Positions 57,415 through 64,000 of a stretch of DNA of 64,000 nucleotides are shown in pieces. The DNA is from Rhodobacteraceae bacterium NBU2976. Lineage in GTDB: Bacteria > Pseudomonadota > Alphaproteobacteria > Rhodobacterales > Rhodobacteraceae. Position 1 is the first letter of the stretch. Every line of letters begins with the position of its first letter. Below the pieces are notes generated by a model. It made no database searches and was not told the origin of the DNA. It saw only the letters and a list, made by a program, of their open reading frames with translations. Position numbers and translations under genes: made by a program. The DNA lies in assembly GCA_023630215.1 (NCBI GenBank), contig JALPRQ010000001.1:310001-374000 (forward strand). Reading direction: 5' to 3'.

Positions 57415-58574
57415 AATACCGCCTTGATCCGCCGGATGGCCTCCTCAATATTTTCGACGCTGTTGGCATAAGAAAACCGCAAATACCCCTCGCCCCATGC
57501 GCCAAAACTGGTGCCGGCGATGGTGGCGATGCCTGCTTCGGTCAGGAATTTGTCTTGGGCTTGGCGCGAGGTCAGGCCGGTGCCTTCGATATTGGGGAAA
57601 GCATAGAACGCCCCAGCTGCGTCGGCGCAGCGGAAGCCGGGGATTTGGTTTAGCTCGGACACGATGATCTTGCGGCGGGCATCGAACGCCTCGACCATTT
57701 TGTAAACCTCGTCCTGCGGTCCGGTCAGGGCGGCCAGTCCGGCATATTGCGTTGCCGCGTTCACACAGGAATGGTCGTTGATACACAGGCGCGTGGCGTG
57801 GCCGACCAGTTCGTCGGGCCAGACCGCATAGCCGATCCGCCAGCCGGTCATGGCATAGGTTTTGGACCAGCCATCCAGCATGATCAGTCGATCACGGATT
57901 TCGGGATATTGCAGCAGGCTGACATGTTCGCGCCCGCCATAAAGCATGTTGGAGTAAATCTCGTCCGACATGAGCGTGACGTGCGGATGCGCGGCCAGAC
58001 CAGCGACCAGTTTATCGATCTCGACCTTTGGGGTGACCCCACCCGTCGGGTTGGCGGGGGAGTTGATGATGATCAGCCGCGTGTTCGGCGTGATCTTTGA
58101 TAAAACATCCTCGGCTAGAAACGCGAAGTCTTTGGATTCCTCCAGCGCATAGGGCACGGGCGTTGCGCCGGAATATTTGATGACGCTTTCATAAATCGGG
58201 AAGCCGGGGTTGGGATACATGATCTCGGCCCCGGGCTCGCCAAACATCAGCACGGCAAAGAACATGGTGGGTTTGCCACCCGGAACGACAACCACATTGT
58301 CGGGGTTAACGTCGACCCCGTGACGGCGGTTCAAATCGGCGGCGACGGCTTCGCGGAGCGCCGGAATACCGTTGGCGGGAGTATAGCCGTGGTGGCCATC
58401 GCGCAGCGCCTTGATCCCGGCCTCCACAATATGCTCCGGCGTGCGGAAATCCGGCTGGCCTATGCCGAGGTTGATGATGTCTTTGCCCTCCGCCGCGAGC
58501 TTGTTGGCCTTGGCCAAAACGTCAAAAGCGGACTCGGTGCCAAGGCGGCTGAGAGATTGGGCGACTGGAAGCAT
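57411..58574 (-). CDS. Pyridoxal-phosphate aminotransferase, aspartate-aminotransferase type
   Basis: A 387-residue class I/II aminotransferase. It shows the cofactor lysine in DGWSKTYAMTGWRIGYAV (Lys at about 238), the NLGIGQPDFRTPEHI N-terminal segment, NSPANPTGGV and the C-terminal LRFSYANSVENIEEAI. Likely an aspartate or related aminotransferase; exact specificity is uncertain. The upstream 79 nt separate it from the divergent aldo/keto reductase gene. Confidence 0.9.
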   Translation of the reverse strand: MLPVAQSLSRLGTESAFDVLAKANKLAAEGKDIINLGIGQPDFRTPEHIVEAGIKALRDGHHGYTPANGIPALREAVAADLNRRHGVDVNPDNVVVVPGGKPTMFFAVLMFGEPGAEIMYPNPGFPIYESVIKYSGATPVPYALEESKDFAFLAEDVLSKITPNTRLIIINSPANPTGGVTPKVEIDKLVAGLAAHPHVTLMSDEIYSNMLYGGREHVSLLQYPEIRDRLIMLDGWSKTYAMTGWRIGYAVWPDELVGHATRLCINDHSCVNAATQYAGLAALTGPQDEVYKMVEAFDARRKIIVSELNQIPGFRCADAAGAFYAFPNIEGTGLTSRQAQDKFLTEAGIATIAGTSFGAWGEGYLRFSYANSVENIEEAIRRIKAVL

Positions 58575-58653
58575 GGATTGACCCCGTGAATGTTATCGCT
58601 AACCTATCAACCAGAATTGGTCAGAAAAGCCAACCAAAATTGCGGAGGAAACC

Positions 58654-59592
58654 ATGTCACGAACTATCCTGAAAACCGTTAATGGTGCCGAGGCCACCGA
58701 TTACAGTTTCGGCACGATGCAATTCGGATCGAACGCGGATGCCGCCGAAAGCCGCGCGATGTATGACGCCTGTCGTGACGCCGGGATCAATTTTTTCGAT
58801 ACGGCTTATGTCTATTCGGACGGAGAGTCGGAGCGATTGCTGGGCGAGTTTGTGGCGTCAGAGCGCGACGATATCCTGATCGCATCGAAATGTGGGATGT
58901 CTGCGGATCAAAGTGACGCGAATATCCGAAAACAGGTTGACGAGAGCCTGTCGCGGTTGGGCATGGATATGGTCGATATCATGTATCTGCACAAATTCGA
59001 TCCCATCGTCCCGCTGGAGGTGTCGTTTGAAACGCTGGCCGCACTGCAAAAGCAGGGGAAATTCCGTTATATCGGCGTATCGAACTATGCCGCGTGGCAG
59101 GTAATGAAAGCGCAATGGATCGCCAATGATCTGGGCACGCGGATCGATATTTTGCAACCGATGTACAACCTGGTGAAACGTCAGGCAGAGGTCGAATTGC
59201 TGCCGATGGCGATTTCTGAGGGGTTCAATGTGGCGCCCTATTCGCCGCTGGGTGGCGGGCTGCTGACCGGAAAATATGCGGTGGGCGGCAAGGGTCGTCT
59301 GGACGAGATGGAGATGTACGCCAAACGTTATGATGTGGATTGGATGCGTCAAACGGCGGCGGATCTGGCGGCGCTGGGGCAAAAGATCGGCGTGCATCCG
59401 GCGACCTTGGCTGTGACGTGGATGGCACGGCATCCAGGGGTGACACAACCGATCATTTCGGCGCGTTCGGTCGCGCAGTTGCAGGCATCGCTGGATGCGA
59501 TTTCGTTTGAAATGACGGATGATTTGTATACTGAAATCAGTGCTCTGTCACAGAAACCCGCACCGGCGACAGATCGGTTGGAAGAGGGCTGA
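58654..59592 (+). CDS. Aldo/keto reductase
   Basis: NADPH-dependent oxidoreductase of 312 residues with a TIM-barrel fold. The catalytic tetrad is visible: Asp49 and Tyr54 (FFDTAYVYSDGESERLLG), Lys79 (LIASKCGM) and His113 (DIMYLHKFDP), then IGVSNY and the NADPH-binding C-terminal part VTQPIISARSVAQLQASL. GGAGGAA lies before the ATG. It ends directly next to the convergent transporter gene with no gap. The carbonyl substrate is not predictable. Confidence 0.92.
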   Translation: MSRTILKTVNGAEATDYSFGTMQFGSNADAAESRAMYDACRDAGINFFDTAYVYSDGESERLLGEFVASERDDILIASKCGMSADQSDANIRKQVDESLSRLGMDMVDIMYLHKFDPIVPLEVSFETLAALQKQGKFRYIGVSNYAAWQVMKAQWIANDLGTRIDILQPMYNLVKRQAEVELLPMAISEGFNVAPYSPLGGGLLTGKYAVGGKGRLDEMEMYAKRYDVDWMRQTAADLAALGQKIGVHPATLAVTWMARHPGVTQPIISARSVAQLQASLDAISFEMTDDLYTEISALSQKPAPATDRLEEG

Positions 59593-61362
59593 TCAGAGCG
59601 GGAAGACCAACAGGATCATCGGGATCGAGGTTGCAACAACCAGCAGTTCTAACGGCAGACCCATGCGCCAATAGTCGCCAAAGCTGTACCCACCCGGCCC
59701 CATGATCAGCGTGTTATTCTTGTGCCCGATGGGTGTCAGGAACGCGCAGGATGCGGCAACGGCAACCGCCATCAGGAACGGGTCGGGATTTACACCAAGC
59801 TTAGCGGCGATATCGACAGCGATGGGGCCACCGATGACAGCGGTGGCGGTATTGTTCAACACGTCCGACAGGGTCATGACGACGACCATCAGCACTGTCA
59901 GGACCGCCCAAGCCGGAAGCCCAGCGGTCAGGTCAACGATGGAGCGCGCGATCAGTTCGGTACCGCCCGATTCCTCTAGCGCGACACCCAGCGGGATCAT
60001 ACTGCCCAGCAGGACAATCACCGGCCATTCGATATGCTCATAAAGGTTGCGGATTGGCACGATGTCGAGGAAGACGTAAGCCACGACAACAATCGCGAGT
60101 GCCGTTGCCAGATAAAGCAATCCAAACGCCGACAGCGTGATGGCAGCGGCAAAAATCCCAACGGCAAGCCACGCCTTGCGATGTTGCGTGACGTTTAACC
60201 CGCGTTCCGCAAGGGGCAATACGCCAAGCCAGATGATCACGTCCTCCATAATGCTTTCGGGACCAATCAGCAGAAGGATATCACCGGGACGGATCGTTTC
60301 GTGGCGCACGCGTTTTTTGAATTGTTTGCCTTGGCGCGAAATGCCCAGAAGGGTAACGCCACGCCGGGCGCGCAAGTGCAGAGATATGGCGGATCGTCCG
60401 GCGATGCGGGCATCGCGAGGGACAACGACTTCGGACAGGTGCAATCCTTTGGGGATGCGGTCACCGATCGGTTGCTCGCCAAAGAATTCAAGACCAAGTG
60501 CACCGCGGAAGGTGTCGATATCTTCGGGAAAGGCTTCGACGATCAGCATATCCCCTGCGCGGAGTTCCAACGAAGCGCCGAACCCTTCCTGCCGTTTTCC
60601 GTTACGAATGACGCCTACGATTTCCACATCGTCCTTGTCGGCGACGGGGTAAATGTCGCGCACCAGTTGGCCGATCGCCTTGGATTTTTCGGGCACGACA
60701 AGTTCGACCAGAAACCCATCACCCACGGCTGGTTCTGCGGTTTCGGCATGGGGTCGACGCGGGATCAAACGCCAACCGATCAGGGCAACGAACAGGATGC
60801 CAGCACCGGACACAGCCAGCCCGACAGGGGCGAAATCAAACATCTGGAAAGGTTCGCCAACCGCGGTTTCGCGAAACGAGGCGATGATGATGTTCGGGGG
60901 TGTCCCGATCAATGTGACCATACCCCCAAGGATAGTGGCGAATGACAGGGACATCAGCGTGCGCCGCGCGGTTCGCCCCGCCTTGGCAGCGGCCTGCAGG
61001 TCAACGGGCATCAAAAGCGCCAATGCTGCAACGTTATTCATGAAGGCGGACAGAAGCGCACCAACGCTGCTCATGATACCGATATGAGCGCCAGTGCTGC
61101 GGTCGGGATTCATGATGCGGCGAGTGATAAGGTCAATCGCACCGGAATTCAGTAACCCGCGCGACACAACCAGTACCAGCGCGATAATAATCGTGGCGGG
61201 ATGACCAAAGCCCGAAAATGCCTGTTCGGTTTTGACCAAACCAAGAACGAGCGCAATCAGCAGGGCGCTGAATGCGATCAGGTCATAGCGCCAACGCCCC
61301 CAAAGAAGCATGGCAAAGACACCAAAGAACAGGATGAACAGAAGGATTTGTTCAGTCGTCAT
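59593..61362 (-). CDS. SLC13/DASS-type anion transporter with TrkA-C domains
   Basis: A 589-residue inner-membrane protein of the SLC13 (divalent anion:sodium symporter) family, which includes sulfate, citrate and dicarboxylate transporters. N-terminal membrane half (NNVAALALLMPV, GGMVTLIGTPPNIIIA), a soluble middle with two TrkA-C-like regulatory repeats (about 215-390), then a second membrane half (LNNTATAVIGGPIAV, GHKNNTLIMGPGGY). The two NN(V/T)A repeats and GTPPN mark ion-binding loops. Monocistronic, with 41 nt between its start and the upstream autoinducer-binding gene. Confidence 0.87.
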   Translation of the reverse strand: MTTEQILLFILFFGVFAMLLWGRWRYDLIAFSALLIALVLGLVKTEQAFSGFGHPATIIIALVLVVSRGLLNSGAIDLITRRIMNPDRSTGAHIGIMSSVGALLSAFMNNVAALALLMPVDLQAAAKAGRTARRTLMSLSFATILGGMVTLIGTPPNIIIASFRETAVGEPFQMFDFAPVGLAVSGAGILFVALIGWRLIPRRPHAETAEPAVGDGFLVELVVPEKSKAIGQLVRDIYPVADKDDVEIVGVIRNGKRQEGFGASLELRAGDMLIVEAFPEDIDTFRGALGLEFFGEQPIGDRIPKGLHLSEVVVPRDARIAGRSAISLHLRARRGVTLLGISRQGKQFKKRVRHETIRPGDILLLIGPESIMEDVIIWLGVLPLAERGLNVTQHRKAWLAVGIFAAAITLSAFGLLYLATALAIVVVAYVFLDIVPIRNLYEHIEWPVIVLLGSMIPLGVALEESGGTELIARSIVDLTAGLPAWAVLTVLMVVVMTLSDVLNNTATAVIGGPIAVDIAAKLGVNPDPFLMAVAVAASCAFLTPIGHKNNTLIMGPGGYSFGDYWRMGLPLELLVVATSIPMILLVFPL

Positions 61363-61403
61363 AACTGTATGATGGCAGGATAGGACAGCAAGTCAAAGAG
61401 TGA

Positions 61404-61832
61404 TCAGGAAAGATCTTTGGCCGTTTCGGTATGAAGCGCAACCAACAGATTGTTGATCGTTTCGATTTCATCGTCAGTAAATTCGCGATCCGTGCGGGCA
61501 AAACTTGCGATCGAGCGTGATCCGTCGAGTTCACAGGCGGCGGTGAATCCGTATTTCAGTCCATATTGCGCCGATTTTTTCAAAACATCCTGAGGGTCAG
61601 GCGTGCCCAGCGCGCTCCAGCGACAGGTTCCTTGATGGGTGAATCCCCAATGCACGGTGGGATCGCTCATGATGTAGCCGTTCGCGGTATAGATTTGTGT
61701 CCACTCTGGATCATAGGCCTGTAACATGATGGTGGGCGTGGAAAAACGTATATGCAAACCAATAGCATAACCTGCCGGAGCCAGAGGAATGACCTTGTCC
61801 ATAATCGCCTGAGCATCTAGGCTAAGCTGCAT
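61404..61832 (-). CDS. Autoinducer-binding-domain-only LuxR-type protein (no DNA-binding domain)
   Basis: A 142-residue protein that is only an acyl-homoserine-lactone-binding domain. The key ligand-pocket residues are all there: Trp44, Tyr48, Asp57-Pro58 and Trp72 (in YDPEWTQIYTANGYIMSDP and CRWSALGTPDP), as in TraR. It ends with FARTDREFTDDEIETINNLLVALHTETAKDLS, exactly where the linker to the HTH would begin, and only 41 nt separate it from the next gene, so no HTH can follow. I start at ATG 61832, six bases after AAAGG. It diverges from a full LuxR gene. It could sequester ligand or form inactive heterodimers; this is inference. Confidence 0.78.
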   Translation of the reverse strand: MQLSLDAQAIMDKVIPLAPAGYAIGLHIRFSTPTIMLQAYDPEWTQIYTANGYIMSDPTVHWGFTHQGTCRWSALGTPDPQDVLKKSAQYGLKYGFTAACELDGSRSIASFARTDREFTDDEIETINNLLVALHTETAKDLS

Positions 61833-61963
61833 TTCGAACCTTTCTATACGACTTGTTTGGATTTGCATTATAATGACTAAAATATCAATTACTCTAAAAA
61901 GACAGGTGTCAATATTGCGCCGGAACCTAAAAAGTTTACATTTTACCTTGGAAAACAGGAAAA

Positions 61964-62617
61964 TTGTATTCGGAACGGCCATTTGGACCGGGTCCGTATG
62001 ATCGATTAGGCATGGCGTCGATACAGACCTATCAGTTCAATAAATACTCTCCGGCTGGATTCTATGTGGCACGGCGGATGGGGTTTGTTGCGCCCGAGGA
62101 AGAGCTGAATTGTTACCCGCGCGAGTGGGTTCATCGCTACACCTCGCGGGGGTATATGCTGTATGATCCTGTTATTCGCTGGGCCTATGAAAATACCGGT
62201 TACGCGCGCTGGCACGAGATCGACACCCCAGACCTGCACGATATTCTTCAACAAGCCAGGGAATTCGGCCTGAATTTCGGTCTGGTGATTGCCTATCGAA
62301 ATGGCGTGTCAGATCCTCATCGGTCGTTCGGGTCCTTTGCGCGGGAGGATCGGGATTTCACCAATATCGAGATTATAGAACTGTCAGAAATGCTGGTTTC
62401 ATTGCACGACAACAAGCCCCCCGTGACTAATCTGACGGCTGCCGAGCTGGAAGTGTTGGCGATGTTGAAAGAAGGCATGTTGATGAAGCAAGTTGCGGCC
62501 GAATTGGGGGTTTCGGAAAGCGCAATCAAGGCACGACTGAAGAACGCCAAGCAAAAACTGTCCGCCAAGACCAATACGCACGCAGCCTCTGTTGCGTCAG
62601 ACTTAGGTCTAATTTGA
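61964..62617 (+). CDS. LuxR-family autoinducer-dependent regulator
   Basis: A quorum-sensing regulator of 217 residues from TTG 61964 (or 201 from ATG 62012; the TTG has the better upstream AGGA). The ligand domain keeps Trp55, Tyr59, Asp68-Pro69 and Trp83 (YPREWVHRYTSRGYMLYDP; YARWHEIDTPD), and the C-terminus is a LuxR-type HTH (TNLTAAELEVLAMLKEGMLMKQVAAELGVSESAIKARLKNAKQKL). Its stop is 61 nt before the luxI-type gene, the usual luxR-luxI order. Its ligand domain is similar to the HTH-less protein on the other strand. No canonical lux box is visible. Confidence 0.9.
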   Translation: MYSERPFGPGPYDRLGMASIQTYQFNKYSPAGFYVARRMGFVAPEEELNCYPREWVHRYTSRGYMLYDPVIRWAYENTGYARWHEIDTPDLHDILQQAREFGLNFGLVIAYRNGVSDPHRSFGSFAREDRDFTNIEIIELSEMLVSLHDNKPPVTNLTAAELEVLAMLKEGMLMKQVAAELGVSESAIKARLKNAKQKLSAKTNTHAASVASDLGLI

Positions 62618-62651
62618 AGAATCCTTTAAATTTTATCGATAGCAGTGAATA

Positions 62652-62678
62652 CTTAACTCTCCAATAAGGAGAGTTAAG
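62652..62678 (+). promoter_or_regulatory. Perfect inverted repeat abutting luxI start and covering its ribosome-binding site
   Basis: CTTAACTCTCC (62652-62662) and GGAGAGTTAAG (62668-62678) are exact inverted repeats around AATAA. The right arm and loop contain the ribosome-binding site AAGGAG (62666-62671), and the last base touches the ATG at 62679. As RNA it would form an 11-bp hairpin that hides the site; as DNA it is a 27-bp operator-like palindrome. Confidence 0.8.
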
Positions 62679-63287
62679 ATGAAGAACGTGGTCTTCGATT
62701 TTTCCACCATGCATGAACATGGGCCAGCGTTTTACGAGTTCCTGAAGTTAAGGCGCGAAGTATTCGTGGACGAACTGCATTGGGATGTGCCGCACAATAT
62801 GGCGGTCGAAATGGATCAGTATGACAATCCCACCGCGTATTATTCTGTTGTAATTGAGCGCGGAAAGGTGATTGCCGGTGCGCGTGTGATGCCAACAACC
62901 GCGGTCTGGGGCGACAACAGTTATATGCTACGGGACGCCGCGTTGGGAAAGCTGCCGGATATTCCCAGCAATCTGGTGGCCGGAACGCTGGTTGATCCCA
63001 AAATATGGGAAGTTACGCGTCTGGCGATCAGCCACACGGTGACCTCTCATTCCCAACGTGCGCAATGTCTTACCCTGATGATGAACGGGATGTTGACACT
63101 GGTCGCGCGCCAGCACGGCGAGAGGTTGATTTCCCTGTCACCAATCCTGATGCGCCGCACGCTGCGGATGCTGGGGTACATGGCTGATCAGGTCGGCAGT
63201 GGCTATACGGACTCTGAAGATGGCCGAAAATATGCGGTTCTGTCGCTGGCAGTTGATCAGCCCGTTTTGCATTCGGTTGCGGCCTAG
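62679..63287 (+). CDS. Acyl-homoserine-lactone synthase (LuxI family)
   Basis: A 202-residue autoinducer synthase that joins S-adenosylmethionine and an acyl-carrier-protein-bound fatty acid. All the invariant LuxI residues can be found: Arg25 and Phe29 (LKLRREVFV), Trp35, Glu44, Asp46, Asp49 (VEMDQYDNP), Arg69 and the Glu111/Arg114 pair (IWEVTRLAIS). The acyl chain cannot be predicted. The start codon directly follows the perfect inverted repeat described separately. It is downstream of the complete luxR-type gene. Confidence 0.92.
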   Translation: MKNVVFDFSTMHEHGPAFYEFLKLRREVFVDELHWDVPHNMAVEMDQYDNPTAYYSVVIERGKVIAGARVMPTTAVWGDNSYMLRDAALGKLPDIPSNLVAGTLVDPKIWEVTRLAISHTVTSHSQRAQCLTLMMNGMLTLVARQHGERLISLSPILMRRTLRMLGYMADQVGSGYTDSEDGRKYAVLSLAVDQPVLHSVAA

Positions 63288-63328
63288 ACCGTCAGGTATT
63301 TCGACGTTTTGCACGGCAAGTTTTGAAT

Positions 63329-63339
63329 TTGGTATACAA
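63329..63339. promoter_or_regulatory. Possible GntR-type operator before the ABC binding-protein gene
   Basis: TTGGTATACAA has TTG/CAA arms around a TATA-like core and is followed by a second TATACAA. Many GntR-family operators in proteobacteria read TTGTATACAA, so this is a weak resemblance only. It lies about 170 bp upstream of the binding-protein start. Confidence 0.3.
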
Positions 63340-63507
63340 TATACAATTGACTCGGGTTTCCGATGGACCTATCAAATTCATGTCCGTGACGAAGATCGGA
63401 TTAATTGTGCCGTGCGTAAGTCTGCTGCTGCGCCGGAAAAACGTTGGCCGGAACCATGCAAATATGGTCGAGGTTTGGGGGCAATAGCCCCGCATAGGGA
63501 GGAAGAT

Positions 63508-64000
63508 ATGAAGAAATTTACTGCTCTTGTTGCAGCGGGAATCGTTGCATCCGCGACGGCGGCCCTTGCGGGTCCCGAGATTGTTGATGGCCCGGGTGTA
63601 GACCCGACCTGTTTCGCGCCTTGGAGTGAAGACACCAAGTTCTTCCAGTGGGAAGGTCGCGAAGGTCCGTTCAAGATTGCCGTGGTCAACGGCTTTGTTG
63701 GCAACACTTGGCGTATTCAGATGGTGAAAACCGCAAAAGCCTTTGCCGAAGATCCGGCGATTGCAGATAAAATCAGCGAGTTCCGCGTCGTGTCGACGGG
63801 AACGGATGCTCCGGCACAGCTGGGCGCAATCGAAGATTTTATCAACCAGGGTTTTGACGCCATCGTCACCATCGCAGTCTCGCCTGAAGGGTTCGACCGC
63901 GTAATCCGTCTGGCGGATCGCAACGATGTTGTGTTGGTACCGTTTGATAACGTGCTGGACACCGATGCCGTCATGCAGGTTAACGAAGACCAGCTGACCA
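63508..64000 (+). CDS. Sugar-type ABC transporter substrate-binding protein (3' end outside window)
   Basis: The first 164 residues of a periplasmic binding protein, cut by the window edge. A signal peptide of about 21 residues ends in ATAALA; the mature part has the periplasmic-binding-protein type-1 fold start (FKIAVVNGFVGNTWRIQMVKTAKAFAED) and DAIVTIAVSPEGFDRVIRLADRNDVVLVPFDN, resembling ribose- or xylose-type proteins. AGGGAGGAAG lies before the ATG. Genes for the permease and ATPase should follow outside the window. The substrate cannot be told. Confidence 0.85.
   Translation, partial: MKKFTALVAAGIVASATAALAGPEIVDGPGVDPTCFAPWSEDTKFFQWEGREGPFKIAVVNGFVGNTWRIQMVKTAKAFAEDPAIADKISEFRVVSTGTDAPAQLGAIEDFINQGFDAIVTIAVSPEGFDRVIRLADRNDVVLVPFDNVLDTDAVMQVNEDQLT

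Noticed and set aside
61895-61912. Imperfect GACA-GG-TGTC palindrome between the two luxR-type genes considered as a lux box
   Set aside because: Arms are only 4 bp and it does not resemble known 20-bp lux boxes; too weak to report as a site.

Overview
The window looks like chromosomal DNA of an alphaproteobacterium of the order Rhodobacterales, probably a marine Roseobacter-type bacterium. The evidence is the set and order of genes: hrcA-grpE, comF-grxC, rbfA...truB, rpsO-pnp, htpX-rsmB-heparinase-purH, accD-folC, and small proteins shared with mitochondria (an SDHAF4/DUF1674 protein, an NDUFS6-type zinc-finger protein and an NDUFAF5-like methyltransferase). GC content is moderate. Genes are tightly packed, often with 4-nt start/stop overlaps or tail-to-tail overlaps. 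I saw no rRNA, tRNA, insertion sequence or CRISPR array.

Layout. 0-8 kb: protein quality control (hrcA fragment, grpE), comF, glutaredoxin, a Nit1-type amidase with a MarR regulator, an FMN riboswitch in front of an EamA-type riboflavin transporter, ubiG, proline iminopeptidase and a VOC protein. 8-13 kb: a signalling block made of a CRP-type regulator behind a perfect TGTGA-N6-TCACA site, a class III adenylate cyclase with TolB-like and TPR parts, a vanadium-haloperoxidase/PAP2-type enzyme and a divergent, atypical subtilase. 13-25 kb: housekeeping (dienoyl-CoA reductase, dapB, rbfA, truB, rpsO, pnp), interrupted between rbfA and truB by a gene with two fused sulfotransferase-like domains. 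25-27.4 kb: cell-surface glycan genes (pyruvyltransferase and two GT25 transferases). 27-38.6 kb: purH, heparinase-like, rsmB, htpX, sdhAF4, a PAS protein, polA, an NDUFS6-like protein, a HIT protein and a branching glycosyltransferase. 38.6-45 kb: a YCII/DGPF protein with an ECF42-type sigma factor and a matching promoter, then envelope proteins (PAP2, lipoproteins, lytic transglycosylase). 45-54 kb: ilvD, CPBP protease, accD-folC, leucyl aminopeptidase, an Hpt-like protein, carbonic anhydrase and a DUF4139 protein. 55-61 kb: asd, GST, aminotransferase, aldo/keto reductase and an SLC13-type transporter. 61.4-63.3 kb: a quorum-sensing locus. 63.5 kb to the end: start of a sugar-type ABC substrate-binding protein.

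The most unusual part is the quorum-sensing locus. A complete LuxR-type regulator and a LuxI-type synthase lie opposite a 142-residue protein that is only an acyl-homoserine-lactone-binding domain, with no DNA-binding domain and no room for one. The luxI start codon directly abuts a perfect 11-bp inverted repeat that contains its ribosome-binding site, which suggests control at translation or a repressor operator. Other signals worth testing are the twin AATTGCC-N4-GGCAATT palindromes exactly 50 bp apart upstream of the DUF4139 gene, the predicted autoregulated ECF42 promoter, and the CRP/cyclase block.
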